Under the pieces are notes generated by a model, which saw only the letters and a program-made list of their open reading frames with translations, ran no database searches and was not told the origin of the DNA. The translations under genes were made by a program, and so were the position numbers. From Opitutaceae bacterium (GTDB lineage Bacteria; Verrucomicrobiota; Verrucomicrobiia; Opitutales; Opitutaceae), in assembly GCA_028280945.1 (NCBI GenBank), contig JANQKV010000004.1, positions 1-64,000 on the forward strand: a DNA stretch of 64,000 nucleotides. The letters run 5' to 3'. Shown one piece after another: positions 51,200 through 60,335 of the stretch; positions within the stretch are counted from its first letter, which is position 1; every line of letters begins with the position of its first letter.

Positions 51200-52597
51200 G
51201 TGACTGCCCCTGACCTTTCCCGCCGTGGTTTTCTGAAACGTTCCCCCGGACTCGCCGCCGGCATGATGGCCGCGACAGCGGTGGGTGCGGAATCACCCGC
51301 CCGGGCAGCGGGTGCCCGGTATCAGGGGGATTTTGCCGCCCCAGCCCTCGACGTGGTGCGAATCGCGCTGATCGGCGTGGGTGACCGCGGCAGTGGACAC
51401 GCCCGCCAACTGGCCGCAATCGAAGGCACCGAGATCGTGGCGATTGCCGACCTCTACGAGGACTATGCGCGGCGCGCCGCCGACCATGCCCGGGAGGCTG
51501 GCGGGGAAAATCGGCATCCTGCGATCAAGCTCTATCACGGCGCTCCCGAATTGTGGCGGAAGATGCTGCATGAGATGCGGCCCGATGCAGTGATCATTTC
51601 CACCCCGTGGCGCGACCATGCCCCGATGGCGATCGAGGCGATGCGGCAGGGCGCACATGCATTTGTGGAGGTACCGCTTGCCGTCACAATCAAGGAACTC
51701 TGGCAGATCGTGGACACTGCGGAGCAGACCGGTCGCCATTGCATGATGATGGAGAACGTCAACTACGGCCGGGAGGAGCTGCTGTTTCTTAACCTATGTC
51801 GCCAAGGGATGATCGGTGAGCTTCTCCATGCTGAAGCCGCCTACATCCATGACCTGCGTTTCCAGATGGAACACGTGGGACGGGGCACGGGATCGTGGCG
51901 CACACCGCACTACGCCCACCGCAACGGCAACCTCTATCCAACTCATGGCCTAGGGCCGGTCGCCCAATACCTGAATCTGGTCCGCGGAGAGGACAACTTC
52001 GGCACCCTGGTCTCCTACTCCTCGCCGGCCATCGGCCGCAATATGTATTCGGATTCCAATTACGCTGCCGAACACCGGTGGAACCAACTTGATTTCCGCG
52101 GCGGCGATCTCAACACCTCCATCATCAAGACGACACTGGGCCGGACGGTTCTGGTGCAATGGGACGAAACCAGTCCGCGCCCCTACACGCGGTTGAACCT
52201 CATCCAAGGCACACGTGGAGCGCTGGCCGGTTTTCCCACCCGGATCGCGCTGGAAGGCGGCGTGCCCGGGATCACCCGGGACCATCACGAATGGGCCGAG
52301 GGGGAGGCGCTCGAGGCCTTCATGGTCGAACACGACCATCCACTCTTCCGCCGCATGGGGGAACTCTCCCGCCGGATGGGAGGCCACGGCGGCATGGATT
52401 TCCTGATGCGATTTCGCATGATCGAATGCCTGCGCCAGGGCGAACCTCTCGACCAGAATGTCTACGAGGGCGCATTCTGGAGTGCGGTCAGCGAGTTGAG
52501 CGAACGATCCGTTGCCGCCGGCGGCGCCCCCCAGGCATTTCCCGACTTCACCCGCGGGGATTGGCGGCAAACCAAACCCCTCGGAATCGTCGGTTGA
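51200..52597 (+). CDS. GH109-type Gfo/Idh/MocA glycosidase, Tat-exported
   Basis: 465 residues. Tat signal S-R-R-G-F-L-K at 7-13. The NAD site is IALIGVGDRGSGHARQ (GxGxxG at 59-64). The features that separate GH109 (alpha-N-acetylgalactosaminidase) from ordinary oxidoreductases are present: NGNLYPTHGLGPVAQYL with its His, GGDLNTSIIKTTLGRTVLVQ, TSPRPYTRLNLIQGTRG, and GGHGGMDFLMRFRMIECLRQ. GH109 uses bound NAD in an oxidation/elimination mechanism. The likely substrate is an alpha-linked N-acetylgalactosamine or a related sugar, but that is family-level inference. It is convergent with the lipoprotein genes. Confidence 0.9.
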   Translation: MTAPDLSRRGFLKRSPGLAAGMMAATAVGAESPARAAGARYQGDFAAPALDVVRIALIGVGDRGSGHARQLAAIEGTEIVAIADLYEDYARRAADHAREAGGENRHPAIKLYHGAPELWRKMLHEMRPDAVIISTPWRDHAPMAIEAMRQGAHAFVEVPLAVTIKELWQIVDTAEQTGRHCMMMENVNYGREELLFLNLCRQGMIGELLHAEAAYIHDLRFQMEHVGRGTGSWRTPHYAHRNGNLYPTHGLGPVAQYLNLVRGEDNFGTLVSYSSPAIGRNMYSDSNYAAEHRWNQLDFRGGDLNTSIIKTTLGRTVLVQWDETSPRPYTRLNLIQGTRGALAGFPTRIALEGGVPGITRDHHEWAEGEALEAFMVEHDHPLFRRMGELSRRMGGHGGMDFLMRFRMIECLRQGEPLDQNVYEGAFWSAVSELSERSVAAGGAPQAFPDFTRGDWRQTKPLGIVG

Positions 52598-52626
52598 TCG
52601 ACCCGGCACCCGGGGCCAAGCCGGCG

Positions 52627-53181
52627 TCAATAGTTGGCGAGGAGCAGGTAGTGATTGCCGCCCCGTCGAACAACGGTTGTGTCGCCGGTGGTCTGTTGGG
52701 CAAAGATCAGGGCCCGGCCGCCCGGAGCGTCCTGATAGTCGTAGAATATGACATATACCTCAGCCGTCGGCCGGACGCGTCCTCCCACCGAGGACGGCGC
52801 CACCGTGGCCGCGGAAGCGAAGGCACGGGCAACCTCCGTTCGCGATTCATCCGGATAGGCATCCCACACCTTTCGCAGGTTGATGGATCCGTCTCGCTCA
52901 ATGCTCCCTCGAAAAATCACGTAACTCGAATACGGCAGATTTTTGAGCATCTTGGCATTCTCGCCTTGATAGAAAAGCTCCAGCTCTTTCGCGGGAAGCT
53001 TGGGGTTGCCCAGCAGGGTATGCTCAATCGCGCGTTCGGCAATCGGAGTAGTGGTGGTTTCGCAGCCGGAAAGTAGCAAGCCTCCCAAGCTCAGGCTGAA
53101 AACCGCCCGCCAGGCGCCCGACCGCCGCGACCATTTGCAATGCGTGAGATCGAGTAATGAAGATTCAGGTTTGGACTGCAT
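52627..53181 (-). CDS. Tandem-triplet lipoprotein, copy 1
   Basis: 184 residues. The signal has a lipobox L-S-G-C40 in LGGLLLSGCETTT. The mature part shares with the two genes upstream the pattern HTLxGNPKL, FYxGxxxxxLKNLPYSSYVI, VWDAYPDESR, VRPTAEVYVIFYD and ALIFAQQ. I know no name for this family. It is 12 nt from copy 2 and likely anchored in the outer membrane or inner-membrane outer leaflet. Confidence 0.78.
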   Translation of the reverse strand: MQSKPESSLLDLTHCKWSRRSGAWRAVFSLSLGGLLLSGCETTTTPIAERAIEHTLLGNPKLPAKELELFYQGENAKMLKNLPYSSYVIFRGSIERDGSINLRKVWDAYPDESRTEVARAFASAATVAPSSVGGRVRPTAEVYVIFYDYQDAPGGRALIFAQQTTGDTTVVRRGGNHYLLLANY

Positions 53182-53193
53182 GGAAAATTGCGG

Positions 53194-53742
53194 TCAGTAG
53201 TGCGCCACGATAAGAACGTCTCCGCCGCCGCGCAACGCGCCCGGCGACCCCGGCGCTGGACGACCATACACCAGCGCCACCCGCGAGCCGTCATCGAGTT
53301 GGTAGAAAATCACGTGCACCGTGGTCTCACCGAGGTGGTTTACCTTGCCCACGCCTTCCTGCATCGAAATTCGCGAAGCGAGGGTTTTGGCCAAATCCAC
53401 TTTGCTCTCGTCCGGATAGACTTCAATGGCCCGCAAATCGACCAAGTCCGGCCGGTCGTAAACGGAATCCCCCAGCAGCACCACGTAACCCTCGTAAGGG
53501 ATGTTCCGCAGGTCCTGACGGTCATGCTCGTAAAACCTGAGGATACTCTTCCGCGGCAGAGTGTAATTGCCCGCCAACGTATGGACGATCTCCGGTTCAG
53601 GTGTGGTCTCGCAACCTGGCCCGGTCATCATGGCTGCTCCCACCAGCAAGCCGGCAAGCCGCAACCCGCGGGCCGCACGATTGATCCGCCCGGTAAGGCG
53701 AAAGCGAATACATTCGAGTGGTTTCCAAAATCTGCAATCCAT
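53194..53742 (-). CDS. Tandem-triplet lipoprotein, copy 2
   Basis: 182 residues from the ATG at 53742 (a TTG at 53757 is possible). The lipobox is imperfect (T-G-P-G-C44). Shared motifs are IVHTLAGNYTLPRKSILRFY, LRNIPYEGYVVLLGDSVYD, AIEVYPDESKVDLAKTLAS and VHVIFYQ / ALVYGRP. Same family as its neighbours, more diverged in the second half. Confidence 0.75.
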   Translation of the reverse strand: MDCRFWKPLECIRFRLTGRINRAARGLRLAGLLVGAAMMTGPGCETTPEPEIVHTLAGNYTLPRKSILRFYEHDRQDLRNIPYEGYVVLLGDSVYDRPDLVDLRAIEVYPDESKVDLAKTLASRISMQEGVGKVNHLGETTVHVIFYQLDDGSRVALVYGRPAPGSPGALRGGGDVLIVAHY

Positions 53743-53964
53743 AGCCTGATTCAACAAAGGGGTTTAAGAGTACTCCCGCATTTTGACACACCAGGGGCCA
53801 GCTGATGATCGGCGGTAACGCTCAAATGTGCAGAACCCGGCGCAGACCGCCAGTCGCGATCCGGCGCAGATCTTGCGATATCATGATTTTTTCATGGATC
53901 TGAAAATGACCCACCTCCGCTACAAGAGCTATGTTGGAGACCGACCGACGCGGCCGCACCAGAG

Positions 53965-54594
53965 TCATTCGGCCGTCGATGGAGCCGCGGTTGATTCGAT
54001 CTGCTTGACCGGTTCGGTCGCAAGATCCTCCCGTTCGTAACCGTAAACCTGGAGGAAATAGGGGGAATGCAGGTGCAGGTAACCTTCGGGCCGGTAAGTC
54101 TCCGAAGGCGTCGGCTCACGAAGTTGCCGTCCGAAGACCAACGCAGAACCAGCACTCAAATCCGCATCACCATCTTCATCATAAAAAATTACGATGACCT
54201 CAACCAGCGGCCGCACTCGAGTTCCCACATCGGTCACGCTCAGCGATACCTGTTCTCCCAAGGCAATTGCCCATTCGTCCCGGGCGTGATTTGGATAGGA
54301 TTCGTGCACGGATCGCACATCAACGGAATCCCTTCGATCCAAGACTCCCCGGAGAATCACATATCCCGAATAGGGCAACTTCTTCAAAAAGGCCTCCTGT
54401 CGTCCGGAATAGAATCGAGAAATATGCTCGATCTGCAGCTTGGGGTTACCGGCCAACGTGTGGATGGGCACCGATGCCGTGTTCGTCGTGTCGGGAGTTT
54501 GGCATCCTAATCCGAATAACATCGCCAAGCTTACGCCGACCAGGGCAGATCGAGAGCACCAAGCGACCGGAAACAAAGAAAGTAGGGAGTTCAT
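53965..54594 (-). CDS. Tandem-triplet lipoprotein, copy 3
   Basis: 209 residues from the ATG at 54594. The lipobox is F-G-L-G-C31. Shared motifs are IHTLAGNPKLQIEHISRFYS, LKKLPYSGYVILRGVLDRR, VHESYPNHARDE, VRPLVEVIVIFYD and ALVFGRQ. It has a C-terminal extension of about 40 residues (HLHSPYFLQVYGYEREDLAT) absent from the others. A 222-nt gap separates it from copy 2; I saw nothing definite in that gap. Confidence 0.78.
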   Translation of the reverse strand: MNSLLSLFPVAWCSRSALVGVSLAMLFGLGCQTPDTTNTASVPIHTLAGNPKLQIEHISRFYSGRQEAFLKKLPYSGYVILRGVLDRRDSVDVRSVHESYPNHARDEWAIALGEQVSLSVTDVGTRVRPLVEVIVIFYDEDGDADLSAGSALVFGRQLREPTPSETYRPEGYLHLHSPYFLQVYGYEREDLATEPVKQIESTAAPSTAE

Positions 54595-54670
54595 GGCTGA
54601 GGCAGGATTCCTTTGTGACACCTGAAACGGATAGGGGTTTCAGCGTTTCATCTGATCCTGAACCGTTGAC

Positions 54671-55522
54671 CTAACCGAGCTCAAAGGACGTCACCCCATA
54701 AACCCCCGGCCAAGGCAGATCGGGGGCGGGACCATGATACATCCGAGCGCAGCCAAATACCTCCGTCATGCCGTGGCGGGCGGCCAGCGCCAGCGCGGCC
54801 GAGTTGTTTTCCGGAGTGTCGAGGAACAGGGGCTGTCCCGCGGCATGGTGGCTCAGGGCGTTGAACACCCTTTCCGCACCGACCTCGTCCTCGGCGAACA
54901 GCGGTCCAATCTTGAAGCCCTCCCGGCAAGGCCGAGCCACCCCCATCGCCACCAAGCGGCCTTCGTGAACCAGTCCCCAACCCTGGCCGCCGGTCGGATC
55001 AATCCAGGCTCGCAAAAACGCCTCCCGCTTAAAACCAAAATGCCTCTCGTCGAACGCCGCCACGTCCGCAAACGGGAGTTCGGTCAGCGGCACCAGGCCT
55101 GCGTCCAAACTCTCCCGTGGCTGCCCTTCGCCCGCCATGCGCAGGTTGCGATGAGTAAACTCAAATCCGCCCCGTGCGTAGAAGGGTTGCATGTCGAAGA
55201 CGCCGTCCATGCCGATGGCCGCATCGGGTCGCAACCGGCCGCGCAATCGATCCCGCCGCCAGTACCAAAAGTCCCGTCCGATCCCCTGCCCGCGCAAATC
55301 GGACCGCACGATGAAGAATCCCATGAAGCCAAAGGCATCGTCATAGGCGACGATGGATCCGGTCCCGATGACCTCCCCCGCACGCTCGATGCAGACAAAC
55401 CCCGCCGGATCAGTCGCCCAAAAGAGATCGGCATCCCCCAATCCCGGATTCCATCCCTCCGCCGCCGCCCACTCGACCGCCAAATCCAACTCCGCTCGCG
55501 TTGCCTGTCGGTATGTGTCCAT
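54671..55522 (-). CDS. Two-domain GNAT acetyltransferase
   Basis: 283 residues from the ATG at 55522. The first GNAT domain has [20 protein letters not shown] and the acetyl-CoA loop [15 protein letters not shown] (R-G-Q-G-I-G). The second domain resembles Acetyltransf_18 ([40 protein letters not shown]). The tandem form occurs in acetyltransferases of unclear substrate. It is a stand-alone gene. Confidence 0.88.
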   Translation of the reverse strand: MDTYRQATRAELDLAVEWAAAEGWNPGLGDADLFWATDPAGFVCIERAGEVIGTGSIVAYDDAFGFMGFFIVRSDLRGQGIGRDFWYWRRDRLRGRLRPDAAIGMDGVFDMQPFYARGGFEFTHRNLRMAGEGQPRESLDAGLVPLTELPFADVAAFDERHFGFKREAFLRAWIDPTGGQGWGLVHEGRLVAMGVARPCREGFKIGPLFAEDEVGAERVFNALSHHAAGQPLFLDTPENNSAALALAARHGMTEVFGCARMYHGPAPDLPWPGVYGVTSFELG

Positions 55523-55625
55523 GCTCAAACCGAACAGAGTGCCGGACCGTCCGCAACCACTGTTAAATTGGCAATCCACCGCCCGGCGTTCCGGGAAGGC
55601 CGGCTGCCTTAACCGTCATCCCGGG

Positions 55626-58600
55626 CTAACGCGCCTCGTAAACCTCGATCAGGGCGGTGCCGGTGGCGCCATTTTTACCTGAAACTTGGGCGGTGTAGCC
55701 GCCGGGCTCAAGAATGACAACCATGGCGGCATCCGCACTGCCTTCCGTCCAAGCGAATGCTCCCACATCGGCGAACTCGTTTTGGAGTTGGAAATCCCAG
55801 TCATCGTTTTCGAAGAGCAGTTGGTCGCCCTTGAAGAGGCGCAAGACGGGATCAGCCAGCGCACTGTTGACTCCCGCCTCGGCCAAGGCGGGACCTGCCG
55901 CCCGGATGATGACCTTCTTGGGACCTTGCCCAGTCACGACGATACCGGCAATCTGGATCGCACTGCCTGAGCCAACGTCCGAACGCGTGGAAATATTGAC
56001 CAAGCGGCGATCGGCATGGGTTGAGTCGACTTCATACACTTCCACCAGCGCGACACCGGTTTCGTTCGCAGCACCGGAAACGATGGCGGTGTAGCTTCCG
56101 GGAGACAGCGTGGTCAAAACAGCGGCATCGGCACTGCCGGTTTGCCAGGGGCTTGCTCCCACGCTGGCAAAGACGTCCACCAAGGCCGAATCCCAATCGT
56201 CGTTTTCGGCCATGGTGTCGGTGCCCTTTAGAACCTGCAAAACGGGGTCGGCCAACGCTCCATCGACACCAAGCGCCGTCAAAGCCGGACCACTCGCCCG
56301 GATCAGCACTTCCCGCGGTGTATCGGATTCAACCACGAATCCAGCGATTTGGACCGCCTCGCCGGTGCCCACGATTGACCGGGTGGAAATGTTGATCAAT
56401 CGAGTCGCCCGCGGCTCCGGAGCACCCAGGGCGATCCTGCTGGGTAAACTCGCCAAGGCTCCAGCGGCATTGGTCACCTCAAAGCGCAGCTGCAGTCCGT
56501 CCAAAGCGGATGTCCCATCTTTGATCAACAAGTTAGGTGTCGAGGTGCCCGTGAAGGTATGGTCGTCTTCCAACGACTTCCATCGCTTGTCCAAGGTGGA
56601 CCAGCTCTGCCATTGGTATTCCAGATCGCCGGGTCCGCCGACTTGGGCGGAAACAACCGTCATCGCCTGGGGTTCGACCGCGATCGATGCTGGGGTTGCC
56701 ATAATCGCCGGGAGCGCAGCATCACGAATGATCAACGAGTGGCGTTCACCCGCCGCGATGGCTTGAACCCCGCGCGCCACTTCAATGGGGGTGGTCCGGT
56801 CAACTTGGGTGCCGTCTCCCAACTGTCCAAAGTCATTTCGGCCCATGGCCCACGCTGCTCCGTCCATCGTGACGTAAAGTGTATGATGCGGCGAAGTGGC
56901 CACGTGCGTGACCCCGTCGGCAATCTTGATCGGCTCGTAGCCGAATCCCGAAGTGTGTTCACCCAACACTCCGAAGGCGTTCTCTCCCATGCCCCACAGA
57001 GTGCCATCCTTTCTGATAAACAAAGTGTGGTTCCCCGCGGCCGCGACATGGACGACGTCGGTCGCTACCATGCGCGGTGTTGTCATGGCCCCGGGCAGCA
57101 GGTTGCCCAACTGCCCATGCCGGTTGTCTCCCATCGTCCATAGCGAACCATCAGTTTTCACGAACGCGGAATGCGAAAGTCCCCCTGCGGCCATGACCAC
57201 TTCGCTCGTCACCAGACTGGCAGTGGATTGATTGGCCAATGAGCCCAACCCCAGCTGGCCGTTTTCATTTCGCCCCGTGGCCCACAATTGCTGGGACTGG
57301 TCCACCCATAATGAATGGAACGCACCCGCCGCGACCGAGCGAATGGCATCAGCCACCAACACCGGGGTATGGGTTGACCAAGACCAAAACCTCCCGTCGC
57401 CGAGCTGTCCGTAGGAACCGGTCCCCACCGCAAAAAGCTGACCATCAGGTCTCAGAAACAAGCTGTGCCGAGACCCTGTCGCCAACGCCTCCACGTCATC
57501 CGCCAATCGCACGGGGGCATTATGGATCGCCCAATCCACCTCGCCCAACTGGCCGCTCAGATTCGAGCCCATGCCCCAAACCGACCCGTCCTCCAGCAAA
57601 AACAGACTGTGGGTGTCATGGGCCGCAACGAACCGGGCATCGATGGCGACTTGGTTGAGGTTGCGATCAATCCGCTCAATCGGCTGACCCAGCTGACCGT
57701 CGTCGTTCCGGCCCATCCCCCAAAGGGTGTCATTCCGTTGAATAAACAGGGTGAAATCCTGCCCCGGAATGACTGCTTTTACATCCTGGGCAATGGAAAC
57801 GGGCAATCGTCTTTGGATCGTGGTCGCGTCTGCGAGCTGTCCGTAATGATTCTCCCCCCATCCCCATAGGGAGCCGTCCTCTCGGATGAAGTAATTGGAG
57901 TCTCCATCCGCCGCGACAAAACTCACTTCGGTTGCAATGTGCGCCGGCGTCCACGCCGACGAGGTATCGTTTCCCACGCCGCCGTGGCGGTTGTATCCCC
58001 GGACCCATAGGTCTCCCGCATCATCGATGAATAGCGTGATTTCCTCTCCCGCGGCCACGGCAGAAACGTTTTCCGCCACCAAGATGGCGTGAAGAAACTC
58101 GGTTCCCCCATCCCGCGAAAGCTGGGAGGTTTCGTTGGAACCGAAGCCGAAAAGCCGTCCGTCCTCCCGCACGTAAAGCGTGTGGCGTCCTCCCGCGGCG
58201 ATGGCAACCACCCCTACATCAATCATCACAGGCACATCCCGATCCACCTTCGTGCCATCGCCCAATTGCCCGCTCGTATTGTGGCCTACCGTCCAGAGTG
58301 ATCCATCGGTCTTGAGAATCACGAGGTGCAGCCGGCGACAGTCGATTTCTGCCACATCTGTCGTGATCAAAACCGGGGTGAGCCTCTCTTCGCGGGTGCC
58401 GTCGCCCAGATTGCCCAATCCATTAAACCCCATGCCCCACAAGGTGCCGTCGGATTTGATAAAATAGCTTTGAGAATCCCCGGCTGCGACATCGACCACA
58501 TCTTCGGCAACCGCAATCGGGGTCGAGGTGCTCTCGTAAGTTCCATTCCCCAGCTGGCCGTTGCGGTTGGAGCCGACGCTCCACAAAACCCCATCACTGG

Positions 58601-59075
58601 TGACAAACAACGCGTGAGCCCCTCCGGCTGCCGCAGCGACGACATCAGCTCTCAGTTCGATCGGCAACGTGTTCTGATTTACCCCCGCACTTCCCGAAAG
58701 GAGGGCGTAATCGCCCACGGCAAGAACCTCACGTCGCGATTCTCCATAAGCGGCCTGGTAGATGTGGTGCGCCACCGATCCGATCTTTAGCGTGGCCGAA
58801 CGAGGACTCGGGTCCGGGTTGGGCGACACTCTGACCATGATCGTTTTTTGCCCGGCCCCCCGGGAAAGTGAGACTTCGACCCACTCGGGAACATCCGTGA
58901 TTTCCCAAGCTGCGGGAATATCGATATCGAGGGTGTAGCGGGCCAGACCGGAACCCACCTCCTTCGCAGTGATTGAAACTGCTGCTTGGGCTCCGAGGGC
59001 CGTTGAAAAAATGATCGCAAGAAAGACACCTGGAACACCCTTGAGAGGGAATAAATGGGATTTGAGCATTTGCAT
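55626..59075 (-). CDS. Large secreted RCC1-repeat protein with BACON-like and NISTR domains
   Basis: 1149 residues from the ATG at 59075 (a 24-residue longer frame exists). Signal peptide GVPGVFLAIIFSTALGAQAA. Residues about 30-110 look like a BACON domain (WEITDVPEWVEVSLSRGAGQ). Then come 13 RCC1 units, each with a phrase like TLWGMGxNxxGQLGDG; 13 blades suggest two fused seven-bladed propellers. An Ig-like segment follows (VEPQAMTVVSAQVGGPGDLE). It ends in two copies of the NISTR domain (RLVNISTRSDVGSGSAIQIA ... ALIEVYEAR). Probably a surface or secreted adhesion/matrix protein. The same terminal domain ends the sugar dehydrogenase at 24.9 kb. Confidence 0.9.
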   Translation of the reverse strand: MQMLKSHLFPLKGVPGVFLAIIFSTALGAQAAVSITAKEVGSGLARYTLDIDIPAAWEITDVPEWVEVSLSRGAGQKTIMVRVSPNPDPSPRSATLKIGSVAHHIYQAAYGESRREVLAVGDYALLSGSAGVNQNTLPIELRADVVAAAAGGAHALFVTSDGVLWSVGSNRNGQLGNGTYESTSTPIAVAEDVVDVAAGDSQSYFIKSDGTLWGMGFNGLGNLGDGTREERLTPVLITTDVAEIDCRRLHLVILKTDGSLWTVGHNTSGQLGDGTKVDRDVPVMIDVGVVAIAAGGRHTLYVREDGRLFGFGSNETSQLSRDGGTEFLHAILVAENVSAVAAGEEITLFIDDAGDLWVRGYNRHGGVGNDTSSAWTPAHIATEVSFVAADGDSNYFIREDGSLWGWGENHYGQLADATTIQRRLPVSIAQDVKAVIPGQDFTLFIQRNDTLWGMGRNDDGQLGQPIERIDRNLNQVAIDARFVAAHDTHSLFLLEDGSVWGMGSNLSGQLGEVDWAIHNAPVRLADDVEALATGSRHSLFLRPDGQLFAVGTGSYGQLGDGRFWSWSTHTPVLVADAIRSVAAGAFHSLWVDQSQQLWATGRNENGQLGLGSLANQSTASLVTSEVVMAAGGLSHSAFVKTDGSLWTMGDNRHGQLGNLLPGAMTTPRMVATDVVHVAAAGNHTLFIRKDGTLWGMGENAFGVLGEHTSGFGYEPIKIADGVTHVATSPHHTLYVTMDGAAWAMGRNDFGQLGDGTQVDRTTPIEVARGVQAIAAGERHSLIIRDAALPAIMATPASIAVEPQAMTVVSAQVGGPGDLEYQWQSWSTLDKRWKSLEDDHTFTGTSTPNLLIKDGTSALDGLQLRFEVTNAAGALASLPSRIALGAPEPRATRLINISTRSIVGTGEAVQIAGFVVESDTPREVLIRASGPALTALGVDGALADPVLQVLKGTDTMAENDDWDSALVDVFASVGASPWQTGSADAAVLTTLSPGSYTAIVSGAANETGVALVEVYEVDSTHADRRLVNISTRSDVGSGSAIQIAGIVVTGQGPKKVIIRAAGPALAEAGVNSALADPVLRLFKGDQLLFENDDWDFQLQNEFADVGAFAWTEGSADAAMVVILEPGGYTAQVSGKNGATGTALIEVYEAR

Positions 59076-59415
59076 GTCAGGAACGGAGCAGAAAATCCAC
59101 TCCTTGGTTTTGCGTTGAAGTAGGCGGCGCACCGAGCCCGCCAACATCCCCGACCGACGAACGCGCCAAACCCGCTACTCGCCGAAGGTTCCCAAAATCG
59201 ATTGGAATCGACGCAACCTCAAGAATGCCGCAGCCAATCCCACCCGGCGATGACGATCGGAACCGACCTCCCGACAGCCAAGTCGAGTTCCTCCCGCCTT
59301 GCCCGCCAAACGGTGTCCATAAAGGAAAACCCATCATCCCGCCGCCAGCTTCGCAGTGCACGATCAAGGACACACAAGGTTTGTCTCTCCGCTGCGTTGC
59401 GGCTTCATTGGACCC

Positions 59416-60189
59416 ATGCGCCTCCATAACCTTATCCGCGTCCTGTTCATCGTGCTGATCCCGCCACTTACCGCTACCGCCGATTCCCCAAATCCACCGC
59501 AGGCCGGGTTTAACCTGGCCGGGTCCGATGAGCAGGCGATGGTCATCGCCGACGCCACCATGGCGGCCATGGGCGGACGGGCGGCATGGGACAATACCCG
59601 CCACATTACCTGGCGGTTTTTCGGCAATCGCCTGCACGTGTGGGACAAGTTCACCGGCGACCACCGCTTCGAATTCAAGGACCTCACCGTGCTCTCAAAT
59701 CTGAACGACGGCACCGGACACGCGTGGCGCGATGGGGTCGAAATCACCGATCCCGCCGAACTAGCGGAAGCCATCAGCTCGGCCAAGGGAGCGTGGATCA
59801 ACGACAGCTATTGGCTGGTCATGCCTTACAAACTGAAGGACTCGGGCGTGACCCTCAAATATGCTGGCGTACAGGAGGATCCATCCGGCAATCGTTGCGA
59901 CGTGCTGCAACTCACGTTTCAGGAGGTGGGCCGCACTCCCGACAACAAATACCACGTCTTTGTCGATCAGGGATCGCAGCTCGTTTCGCACTGGCTGTTC
60001 TGGCGCAATTTCGACGACGCCGACGCACGTGACCTCGGACCTTGGACCGACTGGCAGCGCCATGGCGACATCCTGCTGGCCTCCGGACGAGGCAAGGGCC
60101 GGGGGCACACCGGCATCGCAGTTTTCGACAAATTGCCAGCGTCTGTTTATCGCGACCCGGCCGCCTTCGACCTGAGCAGTTTCCGGTAA
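59416..60189 (+). CDS. Secreted LolA-like protein of unknown function
   Basis: 257 residues from the ATG at 59416, which starts the signal peptide (LIRVLFIVLIPPLTATA); an upstream start at 59356 adds twenty residues. The mature sequence has ADATMAAMGGRAAWDNTRHI, YWLVMPYKLKDSGVTLKYAG and LVSHWLFWRNFDDADARDLG, the pattern of DUF6503/LolA-fold proteins that sit in the periplasm and may bind lipids or sugars. It is divergent from the RCC1 gene. Function unproven. Confidence 0.78.
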   Translation: MRLHNLIRVLFIVLIPPLTATADSPNPPQAGFNLAGSDEQAMVIADATMAAMGGRAAWDNTRHITWRFFGNRLHVWDKFTGDHRFEFKDLTVLSNLNDGTGHAWRDGVEITDPAELAEAISSAKGAWINDSYWLVMPYKLKDSGVTLKYAGVQEDPSGNRCDVLQLTFQEVGRTPDNKYHVFVDQGSQLVSHWLFWRNFDDADARDLGPWTDWQRHGDILLASGRGKGRGHTGIAVFDKLPASVYRDPAAFDLSSFR

Positions 60190-60335
60190 GGTTGTTCCGC
60201 AACCGAAGTGAATTCGGAAGTCGGGAAGTCGAAAAAACAGAAGGTGATTTTCCGCTGGTTGTGTGAACCGGCGGAGCCTTCACCCGACCTCAAGCCACAT
60301 TCCTTGTCGGCGCCCTTCCCTTTTGGTCCCCTTCG

